The position numbers were made by a program, and so were the translations under genes. From Chitinophagaceae bacterium (lineage in GTDB: Bacteria > Bacteroidota > Bacteroidia > Chitinophagales > Chitinophagaceae): a DNA stretch of 64,000 nt. The notes beneath the pieces were generated by a model. The model was not told where the DNA came from and ran no database searches. It saw nothing but the letters and a program-made list of their open reading frames with translations. Below are positions 50,899-57,797 of the stretch, one piece after another; the first letter of the stretch is position 1; every line of letters starts with the position of its first letter. The stretch lies in the NCBI GenBank assembly GCA_016715365.1, contig JADKAM010000005.1, forward strand, positions 1-64,000, given 5' to 3'.

Positions 50899-52104
50899 AT
50901 GCTTAGTTCCACTGTTAATTTATATAGAAATGCATACACCGGTTTAACACGCCGTATGTGGTTACTTGCATTGGTAATGCTGATAAACCGCAGCGGAACC
51001 ATGGTGCTCGCCTTTATGACCCTATACATTAATCACATTGGCTATTCAACAAAACAGGCAGGTTTTGTAGTAGCTGTTTACGGGCTTGGTTCATTGGCCG
51101 GAGCTTTCCTCGGCGGAAAAATAAGCGACCGCTATGGCTTTTATTACACACAGTTTTTTTCATTGCTATGCGGGGGTATACTTTTTATTACGTTGGGGCT
51201 AATGCAAAGTTATGTTTCCATTTGTATGTGTACTTTCTTTCTCAGTTTGGTTAATGAGTCTTTCCGTCCGGCTAATGCCACAGCTATTGCACATTACAGC
51301 ACTCCGCAAAACCGCACACAGGCTTTTTCCATAGTGCGCCTTGCCATTAACTTAGGTTGGGGTATTGGTGGTGCATTGGGCGGTTTTCTGGCTTCTGTAA
51401 ATTATCATTTACTGTTTTGGGTTGATGGCGCAACAAATATCTGTGCTGCATTTATGCTGTTATGGATATTGCCTAAAGTAAGCCTTTCTCAACAGCAACA
51501 TACCGGTAAAATAACAACGGAGAAGGTAAAAGCAAAGTCACCATATGCCGACAAAACTTTTTTATATTTTATTGGCTTACAGGTTTTATTTGCCATTTGC
51601 TTTTTTCAATTGTTTACCACCATTCCTTTGTATTTTAAGGAAGGGCTGCATATCAACGAATTCTGGATTGGCATTTTGATGGCAATGAACGGGATCATCA
51701 TTGCGCTGTTCGAAATGGTGCTTGTCTTTAAACTGGAAGGATGGAGACCTTATCTCCGTTTAATGGCGTATGGTTCTGTCATTATGGCCCTATCATTTTT
51801 TATGCTGAACATGCCTTTCATGTATGGCTTTGCCGTTGGTGTTTTATCCATGGTATTGATAACCATTGCTGAAATGGTTGCCATGCCTTTTATGAACTCT
51901 TATTATATTTCAAGGAGTACAGAAGGCAACCGTGGACAATATGCAGCTTATTATACCATGGCATGGAGTGCTGCACAGGTAATTGGAAGTACCAGCGGTA
52001 CACAGATTGCATATGAAGCGGGCTTTAATAATTTGTGGTGGATAATTGGCGGTATTTGCCTGCTAACAGCTTTTGGTTATCAAAAACTACTTTCAAGAAA
52101 ATAA
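50899..52104 (+). CDS. MFS transporter (drug/proton-type)
   Basis: A 401-residue carrier with twelve helices. The signature between helices 2 and 3 is LGGKISDRYGFYYTQFFS near residues 71-88, followed by VNESFRPANATAIAHYSTPQ near 119-138 and a helix-5 segment VRLAINLGWGIGGALGGFLA. The MFS family and drug-exporter-like form are clear, the substrate is not. There is no regulator next to it. Its start codon directly follows a hairpin with a T run. Confidence 0.87.
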   Translation: MLSSTVNLYRNAYTGLTRRMWLLALVMLINRSGTMVLAFMTLYINHIGYSTKQAGFVVAVYGLGSLAGAFLGGKISDRYGFYYTQFFSLLCGGILFITLGLMQSYVSICMCTFFLSLVNESFRPANATAIAHYSTPQNRTQAFSIVRLAINLGWGIGGALGGFLASVNYHLLFWVDGATNICAAFMLLWILPKVSLSQQQHTGKITTEKVKAKSPYADKTFLYFIGLQVLFAICFFQLFTTIPLYFKEGLHINEFWIGILMAMNGIIIALFEMVLVFKLEGWRPYLRLMAYGSVIMALSFFMLNMPFMYGFAVGVLSMVLITIAEMVAMPFMNSYYISRSTEGNRGQYAAYYTMAWSAAQVIGSTSGTQIAYEAGFNNLWWIIGGICLLTAFGYQKLLSRK

Positions 52105-52108
52105 GCCT

Positions 52109-52951
52109 TTATTTATAAATATTGGTTGAAGTTGCTTTAGCACTAATTGGCATATCCTGCCCCATCATTTGAATACTGCCGGTTATATCTGCAACACTGG
52201 TTCTTTTCTTCACCAACCCGGTTGATATATCTGTTAAGATCTCGCCATTTGTTTTAGTCTCGCTTTTTACTTCAAATTCCATTTCCTGAAAATTCAATTT
52301 GTTTACAGCAGTTGAAATAACGTTTGACTGTATCACAGCCTCATTTCCTGAGATAGATTTTAGCGTATAAGTGCGTATAGTTTTCATTTCTTTGCTTATG
52401 GCGGTATCGGCCCAGCTATCACCAATAGCTTTACCTTTCGGTACCATTTCAAATGCGCCAGAAACTATTGCATCATCCGATGCATTGTCAGAAAATATTT
52501 TCATGATATCTGCAGTGGCATTTGTTTCATCAACATCGGCCTGGCTTTGTTTTTTCTTTTCTGCCACAGCCAATCCGCTTGTGTTATCAATTGTAATATC
52601 AACCGGCTTATTTAATTTATCGTCAAAAACCTTCGATATGTCTTCATTATTGCCGGATTTATTTTCAGAATCATAATTATTCGCCTGCCCCATCATATTC
52701 GTATTAATCTTCAGTTTTGTAAGTGTATTACTGATGATATAGTTATCAGGAGAGCTGTTTTTTACTTCTAATGCATTTACCGATGCAGAGGTACTGGTTA
52801 ATTCCATACCCATTGTAAGGGTTGCCTGTATATCTGTAGTGCTTTCAACAACTATTTTCTGACCATTGGCTAGTTTGATTTTATCAGTACTTTGTGCAAA
52901 AGCAATTGCAGAAAGTGCCAGGGCAATAAGTGAAACGTAAATTCTTTTCAT
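52109..52951 (-). CDS. Exported DUF6263-like protein
   Basis: A 280-residue protein with signal peptide (1-19, AIAFAQ). The rest is beta-rich with the pattern IKLANGQKIVVESTTDIQ and GKAIGDSWADTAISKE, and a late segment SVADITGSIQMMGQDMPISA. It resembles the DUF6263 family of Bacteroidota periplasmic proteins, whose function is unknown. Its end is 4 nt from the end of the MFS gene on the other strand. A distant look-alike of lipoprotein-like beta proteins cannot be excluded. Confidence 0.65.
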   Translation of the reverse strand: MKRIYVSLIALALSAIAFAQSTDKIKLANGQKIVVESTTDIQATLTMGMELTSTSASVNALEVKNSSPDNYIISNTLTKLKINTNMMGQANNYDSENKSGNNEDISKVFDDKLNKPVDITIDNTSGLAVAEKKKQSQADVDETNATADIMKIFSDNASDDAIVSGAFEMVPKGKAIGDSWADTAISKEMKTIRTYTLKSISGNEAVIQSNVISTAVNKLNFQEMEFEVKSETKTNGEILTDISTGLVKKRTSVADITGSIQMMGQDMPISAKATSTNIYK

Positions 52952-53060
52952 ATTTTATTTTAATTATGCTGTAAAATTATCTATAAACAACATACGGACT
53001 TTAATTGTTTGCAGTTTTGTAAAAAAATTAAGATTAATACTGACTGGGGGGCATAAAATA

Positions 53061-53086
53061 AGGGCTATTCAGTTAAGAATAGCCCT
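53061..53086 (-). terminator. Hairpin after the cold-shock gene
   Basis: AGGGCTATTC (53061-53070) and GAATAGCCCT (53077-53086) form a 10-bp stem; on the minus strand TATTTTATG follows. Confidence 0.75.
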
Positions 53087-53108
53087 GAAAGGTTTTGATG
53101 TTTAGGAA

Positions 53109-53309
53109 TTATCCTACTACCTGCACATTAACTGCGTTCATTCCTTTTTTGCCTTCTTGCAAATCGAACTCAACGCTGTCGCCTTCTTTAATATCGCTTA
53201 TTAATCCACTTACGTGAACGAAAGTTTCTTTGTTAGAGTCATTGTGCTTAATAAAACCGAATCCTTTTTCAGAATTGAAAAACTTAACGGTGCCTTGTTG
53301 TTTGTCCAT
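53109..53309 (-). CDS. Cold-shock domain protein
   Basis: A 66-residue CspA-type protein that binds single-stranded RNA/DNA and melts mRNA structure. The RNP motifs KGFGFI (near residues 15-20) and TFVHVSGL (near 29-36; usually VFVHxS) are present within GTVKFFNSEKGFGFIKHN. The start at 53309 (MDKQQGTVKFF) is the family start; the longer frame to 53402 reads through the promoter. It may be a general RNA chaperone rather than a cold-only gene. Confidence 0.95.
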   Translation of the reverse strand: MDKQQGTVKFFNSEKGFGFIKHNDSNKETFVHVSGLISDIKEGDSVEFDLQEGKKGMNAVNVQVVG

Positions 53310-53339
53310 TTTTTGTATTTGTATTGTATTAATAAAGTG

Positions 53340-53347
53340 CAAATATA
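53340..53347 (-). promoter_or_regulatory. -7 element for the cold-shock gene
   Basis: On the minus strand this is TATATTTG, exact TAnnTTTG, giving a leader of about 25 nt before the ATG at 53309. A -33 TTTG is not seen. Such a short leader differs from the long cspA-type thermosensor leader of Proteobacteria. Confidence 0.5.
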
Positions 53348-53471
53348 GTCTTTTACAGCTAATTGAGCAGATTTTATTAATTGAAACTGTTTTTTCCTTC
53401 AATTACAGTATAAAGTGGTAATTTTATGGTCAACGATCGCCTGCCTTTTTTAAGTCTTAAAATTTTTTTTT

Positions 53472-54554
53472 ATGCAGAATAAACCAGCCACTGTAATTAC
53501 AGGAACCGGTTGTTATATACCAGATTTTGTTAAAACAAACCGTGATTTTACCGGTCATAATTTTTACGCAGAGGATAATAAGATATTAGATATTGAACCG
53601 CATATCATTGTAGAAAAATTCAAAAAAATAACCGGTATAGAAGCAAGGCGTTATGCAGATTCTAACATCGACTCGTCTGATATGGCAGCCATTGCTGCAC
53701 AAAGGGCGATTGAGGATGCAGGTTGCGATCCCGAAACCATAGACCAGATTATTGTGGCACATAATTTTGGAAATGTGATCAAGCATACCATTCAAACAGA
53801 TGCCATGCCTGCTTTGGCTGCAAGGGTTAAACACGTATTGAAAATAAAAAACCCGTCGTGCATTCCTTATGATATTTTATTTGGCTGCCCCGGATGGATA
53901 CAAGGTGTGATACAGGCAGATGCTTATTTTAAAGCAGGGCTGGCAAAAAAATGTTTGGTAATTGGAACCGAAACTTTGTCGAGGGTGCTGGATATGTATG
54001 ACAGGGATAGTATGATCTTTTCGGATGGGGCAGGAGCCTGCATACTGGAAGCAAAGGACAGCAATGAAACCCAATCGGGAATTTTAGGAAGCAGCGTACA
54101 ATCGCATTGCGGTGATGAGGTAAATTATCTGAATTTGGGAAAATCTTTTTATCCTGATTCTGATCCACGAATCCGTTATATAAAAATGAAAGGTAGAAAG
54201 GTATATGAATATGCCATGAAGCATGTGCCGGACGCTATGAAGATTTGCCTTGATAAAAGCGGGATAAATATTGCGGATGTGAAAAAAGTATTCATCCACC
54301 AGGCAAATGAAAAAATGGATGAAGCAATTATTGCAGCGTTGTACAAATTATATGGTATTGCAAATGTTCCGGAGTACATTATGCCCATGAGTATCCATAA
54401 CCTCGGCAACAGTTCCGTGGCTACTGTGCCTACTTTATTCGATATGGTACGAAAAGGGTTAATGCCCGAACACGCATTACAGGAAGGCGATGTAATTCTG
54501 TTTGCCTCAGTAGGCGCAGGTATGAGTATTAATGCTGTTTGTTACCGGATTTAA
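53472..54554 (+). CDS. 3-oxoacyl-ACP synthase III family protein
   Basis: A 360-residue thiolase-fold enzyme of the FabH (KAS III) type. The catalytic triad is present: Cys139 in LFGCPGWIQG, His in VFIHQANEKMDE near residue 276 and Asn in IHNLGNSSVATV near 314. It condenses an acyl-CoA starter with malonyl-ACP, or is a KAS-like enzyme in a special pathway. No other fatty-acid gene is near, so it may be a second KAS III, for instance for branched or secondary lipid synthesis. Confidence 0.9.
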   Translation: MQNKPATVITGTGCYIPDFVKTNRDFTGHNFYAEDNKILDIEPHIIVEKFKKITGIEARRYADSNIDSSDMAAIAAQRAIEDAGCDPETIDQIIVAHNFGNVIKHTIQTDAMPALAARVKHVLKIKNPSCIPYDILFGCPGWIQGVIQADAYFKAGLAKKCLVIGTETLSRVLDMYDRDSMIFSDGAGACILEAKDSNETQSGILGSSVQSHCGDEVNYLNLGKSFYPDSDPRIRYIKMKGRKVYEYAMKHVPDAMKICLDKSGINIADVKKVFIHQANEKMDEAIIAALYKLYGIANVPEYIMPMSIHNLGNSSVATVPTLFDMVRKGLMPEHALQEGDVILFASVGAGMSINAVCYRI

Positions 54555-54605
54555 CATGGATTATAAACAGCTCATTAAGTAATTAATACATACAGATTTA
54601 ATAAA

Positions 54606-54637
54606 TTGGGTTAAGAGCCTTAATTAGCCTACATTTG
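54606..54637 (+). promoter_or_regulatory. Promoter of the small protein gene at 54652
   Basis: TTG (54606-54608) and TACATTTG (54630-54637, exact TAnnTTTG), 21 nt apart; the ATG follows 15 nt after, giving a short leader. Confidence 0.6.
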
Positions 54638-54651
54638 CAAGAAATAAGTAT

Positions 54652-54927
54652 ATGGTAAATGAAATGATCTCCAAGTTTTTAGAGCCTGCTCACCTGGCTA
54701 AAACTGCAATTAAAATTGAATTTAAAAAGCGAAATACCATTGTTGGTATTTTTATTGATTCAAATGATTACGAAGACCTGAAGGCAAAAAATTTCTGGCG
54801 TATCGTTTCTGAATCAAATATCCCGGAGTGGAAAAAAACAAATGACAATAAATTGGCTAAAATCTTCAGCGGCTCTGAATTCACCAGAATTACAGTAGCT
54901 AAAGAGAAGAAGGAAGCAGTTGCATAA
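54652..54927 (+). CDS. Small conserved-looking protein, unknown function
   Basis: A 91-residue protein without a signal peptide or membrane segment. It has basic, mixed alpha/beta character: IKIEFKKRNTIVGIFIDSND near residues 21-40 (strand-turn-strand), FWRIVSESNIPEW near 48-60 and the end FSGSEFTRITVAKEKKE. I do not recognise a family. The gene has a good promoter and a strong terminator of its own, which argues that it is real and expressed independently. An internal ATG at 54664 is possible. Confidence 0.65.
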   Translation: MVNEMISKFLEPAHLAKTAIKIEFKKRNTIVGIFIDSNDYEDLKAKNFWRIVSESNIPEWKKTNDNKLAKIFSGSEFTRITVAKEKKEAVA

Positions 54928-54960
54928 ATAATGATTGTAAGCTGAAAAAGCTATGTAAAT

Positions 54961-54991
54961 AAAAAGGACACATGTTGCATGTGTCCTTTTT
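54961..54991. terminator. Bidirectional terminator
   Basis: AAAAAGGACACATG (54961-54974) and its reverse complement (54978-54991) form a 14-bp stem with a 3-nt loop, with A and T runs on the two sides, so it can end transcription from both converging genes. Confidence 0.92.
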
Positions 54992-55009
54992 ATTTGTTCG
55001 CTGTTATGA

Positions 55010-56581
55010 TTAGAAGTTTCTGCCACCGGTACCCCTTGCTTTGGGCAATTCTTTTCTTGGAATTTTTTGATCGAGCTGTGCCGTATTGTAAACAAACGAA
55101 GCAATAATGGTTGCTGCCTGTTTCAGATCTGCCGGCACCAGGTGATCATAGGTATCCATATTGGTGTGATGTGTACGTGTATTGTATTCTATCTCATCCT
55201 GTATAAACTGAAAACCCGGAATACCAACGGCATCAAAAGCCTGGTGGTCTGTTCCACCTGTATTGTCAATGGTTACAGTTTTAGCATCCAGGTCATAAAA
55301 CGGTTCAAGCCATTTCGAAAAAATGGGGCCTGCTGCAGCGTTCCCCTGCAAATAAATTCCCCTGACTTTTCCGGTACCATTATCTAAATTATAATAAGCA
55401 GAAACTTTTCCATGATCTGGTTTCAAAACCATATCAGCAGGATCTGCAAAATGATTTTTTACATAATTGCGTGAGCCATGCAAGCCTTGCTCTTCGCCAC
55501 TCCATAAAGCAATGCGAATGGTTCTTTTTGGCTGAAGGCCTGTAGTCTTTAAGATGCGTACTACTTCCATCATTACTGCACAACCTGCAGCATTATCTGT
55601 TGCACCGGTTGCACCCTGCCAGCTGTCTAAGTGGCCACCAAGCATTACAATTTCATCTTTTAATACCGGATCGGTTCCCGGAATTTCTGCCACCACATTA
55701 TATCCTTTGATATCCTTATCATAAAACTTTGTTTTTACATCCGCTTCCATTTCTACTTTTTCTCCTGCAGCAACCAAACGCTGTACTCTTAAATAATCAT
55801 CACTGGATAACATGATCCAGGCATAATTATTCTCTGCTCCTTTGTCAACCGAGCCACCATTTTGCACAAACAAGGTTCCATCATTGCCTCTGCCATTCAT
55901 ACTTAAAACCAGCGCTGGTTTTTCTATGTTGTAAAACCCATTCATCTGCCGGGCAAGTGCCTGTTGTTGTCTTCTGGCTGCCATGGCTTCAGGACTTACA
56001 TTTCTTGCACCCCTTCTTTGTGCAGTATCAGGTTTTGAATTGGCCATTTTAGTAAGCTCTTCATCAGTAAACCTTCCTCCATCTGCAGTAAAAGAAGGAC
56101 GAAGGGTATCCATTGAATAGAACATCACGATCTTGTCTTTGATCTTGCCCGAATAATTCTGATACAGCTCTGCTGAATCTTTTGCCCTGATCAATATCAC
56201 ATCACTGCTGATTATTTTTTTACCCGGCGTGCTTCCGGTCCATGCCCTTGGTATAGCAATTATGGGTGTGTAGTAAGGAGCTGTCATGGCAATGTAGCAG
56301 CGGGTTTGTTCCCAGCCTGTACCAAAATCTCCCCAGGGTTCTATAGCTGCATTTACAAGCCCCATTTTTGTCAATTCATCTTTTGCCCAATTGGCAGCCC
56401 TGAAAAATCCGGGTGAGTTGGTAAGTCTTGGGCCACTCACATCCGTTAGGTGAAAAGCAATGTCCATTACTTTGGAATTGACCATGCCTTCCTTTCTGAT
56501 CTTTGATGCAGCATCGGTTTGTGCATGGAGTGAGCCACCAGTCAGACAGCAGATCAATACAAACAGCAGTTGTTTTCTCAT
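55010..56581 (-). CDS. Exported M28 family zinc peptidase
   Basis: A 523-residue aminopeptidase/carboxypeptidase of family M28. Signal peptide 1-20 (SLHAQ). The zinc ligands are visible: His317 and Asp329 (GGHLDSWQGATGATDN, 315-330), Glu363-Glu364 in SGEEQGLHGSRNY, Asp400 in YYNLDNGTGKVRG, and His471/His472 in RTHHTNMDTYDH. The insert around residues 180-260, which has an Arg/Gln-rich stretch (RRQQQALARQMNG), is probably a PA-like or lid domain. Predicted to be a periplasmic or outer-surface peptidase. It is convergent with the small gene and divided by a strong terminator. Confidence 0.92.
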   Translation of the reverse strand: MRKQLLFVLICCLTGGSLHAQTDAASKIRKEGMVNSKVMDIAFHLTDVSGPRLTNSPGFFRAANWAKDELTKMGLVNAAIEPWGDFGTGWEQTRCYIAMTAPYYTPIIAIPRAWTGSTPGKKIISSDVILIRAKDSAELYQNYSGKIKDKIVMFYSMDTLRPSFTADGGRFTDEELTKMANSKPDTAQRRGARNVSPEAMAARRQQQALARQMNGFYNIEKPALVLSMNGRGNDGTLFVQNGGSVDKGAENNYAWIMLSSDDYLRVQRLVAAGEKVEMEADVKTKFYDKDIKGYNVVAEIPGTDPVLKDEIVMLGGHLDSWQGATGATDNAAGCAVMMEVVRILKTTGLQPKRTIRIALWSGEEQGLHGSRNYVKNHFADPADMVLKPDHGKVSAYYNLDNGTGKVRGIYLQGNAAAGPIFSKWLEPFYDLDAKTVTIDNTGGTDHQAFDAVGIPGFQFIQDEIEYNTRTHHTNMDTYDHLVPADLKQAATIIASFVYNTAQLDQKIPRKELPKARGTGGRNF

Positions 56582-56655
56582 GATGATTAGTTTTATGATT
56601 GAAGCTTTAATTTACGCTTATAAAAATTAGTATGCAATCAAATTGTGACGAATCT

Positions 56656-57705
56656 CTAAATAATTTTTGAACCGGGCACTTCCATGATCAGGTTTTCGCC
56701 ATAACAACCGGACGGAGTCTGGTAACCGGTTTTAAAATTCCCATCCAGTATTTTTTTGCTGATGAGTAAACTGCTGTGTGCAGTTAATGAGTATCCATCC
56801 AGGCAACTGATACAAGCGGTTAGTTTTTCTCCGGATGGATTTGTTGCTTCACCCCAAACAAGGCTGCTGCTGATTTTTCTTTGTTCGTCACTTGGTCCGG
56901 CGGGTTTTGCTTTTATTTTTTTACGGATGATATTGCGTACAAATTCCGTTCTTAGTAACCAGTTAAATGCCCATTGAAGTTTAAGTATCCTGTAAACTTT
57001 TGGAGCCATACCGGTGTATGTTTCAATATTGGGTATACCAGTTGTTGTATAGGCAGTTGAAATATCTCCCCACGGAATGGTCATTACAAATAATTTTTTT
57101 GTGCCGAAATTTACCCACATACCTTTTTGCCCCAGCGGCTTTCTCACAATCATTCCGTTTTCCCTGGCGGCACCGCCTTCTCCAATCTTACCGGTCATGG
57201 TGGTTGCTGTACCATGAGACAGGCCGCCACCGATAGAAGCGAATGCCAGCTTTAAATGTGTTGCATCGGGCATTTTGTTTTTTAGCTGCAATGCTATGCA
57301 ATCTGTAGGTACCACATCAAAACCAACACCAGGCATAACCATGATGCTTTTTTCTTTTGCTGCAGCATCGTATTTCTTCAGCATTTCAAAAACCGATATG
57401 TCGCCATTGATATCAATATAATGAACACCGGTTTGTAAACAGGCTTCAATCATCTGTTTTGCTGTGTATACATAGGGGCCTGCTGCATGCAATACTAATT
57501 TAACTGCTGATAAAGCATTTTCTAATTGTTCTTTATTATCCAGATCAATAATGCGGTAGGGCAGTTGTAATTCAGCTGCCAGTGGTTTTATGTTTGCTTC
57601 GGTTCTGCCTGCAAGTATGGGTTGTAAATTATAAGTTGCGGCAAGTTTTGCAATGAGTTTGCCGGTATAACCATTTGCGCCGTATAACAGTAATTGATTT
57701 TGCAT
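56656..57705 (-). CDS. Saccharopine dehydrogenase-like (trans-acting enoyl reductase type) protein
   Basis: A 349-residue NAD(P)-dependent oxidoreductase with an N-terminal Rossmann fold: LLLYGANGYTGKLIAKLA near residues 5-22 (GxxGxxG), LAGRTEANIKPLA and VLHAAGPYVYTAKQMIEACL near 71-90, then VMPGVGFDVVPTDC near 122-135. The set is that of the saccharopine-dehydrogenase-like trans-acting enoyl reductases used in lipid modification. The substrate is not clear. It lies 74 nt from the M28 gene on the same strand and upstream of it, with a terminator before it on the gcvP side. Confidence 0.84.
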   Translation of the reverse strand: MQNQLLLYGANGYTGKLIAKLAATYNLQPILAGRTEANIKPLAAELQLPYRIIDLDNKEQLENALSAVKLVLHAAGPYVYTAKQMIEACLQTGVHYIDINGDISVFEMLKKYDAAAKEKSIMVMPGVGFDVVPTDCIALQLKNKMPDATHLKLAFASIGGGLSHGTATTMTGKIGEGGAARENGMIVRKPLGQKGMWVNFGTKKLFVMTIPWGDISTAYTTTGIPNIETYTGMAPKVYRILKLQWAFNWLLRTEFVRNIIRKKIKAKPAGPSDEQRKISSSLVWGEATNPSGEKLTACISCLDGYSLTAHSSLLISKKILDGNFKTGYQTPSGCYGENLIMEVPGSKII

Positions 57706-57742
57706 GATGAAATGTACACTATTTTGTTAGTAAGATTGATAA

Positions 57743-57779
57743 AAAAAAGTCCAGCCTGTTTGTGGGGCTGGACTTTTTT
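57743..57779. terminator. Terminator of gcvP, able to act both ways
   Basis: AAAAAAGTCCAGCC (57743-57756) pairs with GGCTGGACTTTTTT (57766-57779) across a 9-nt loop. It starts 19 nt after the gcvP stop on the minus strand and ends with a run of U. Confidence 0.9.
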
Positions 57780-57797
57780 TGACATTAATAGTTAGTG

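Noticed and set aside
53310..53402. N-terminal extension of the cold-shock protein
   Set aside because: The extension is unlike the family and contains the -7 element; the family start is at 53309.
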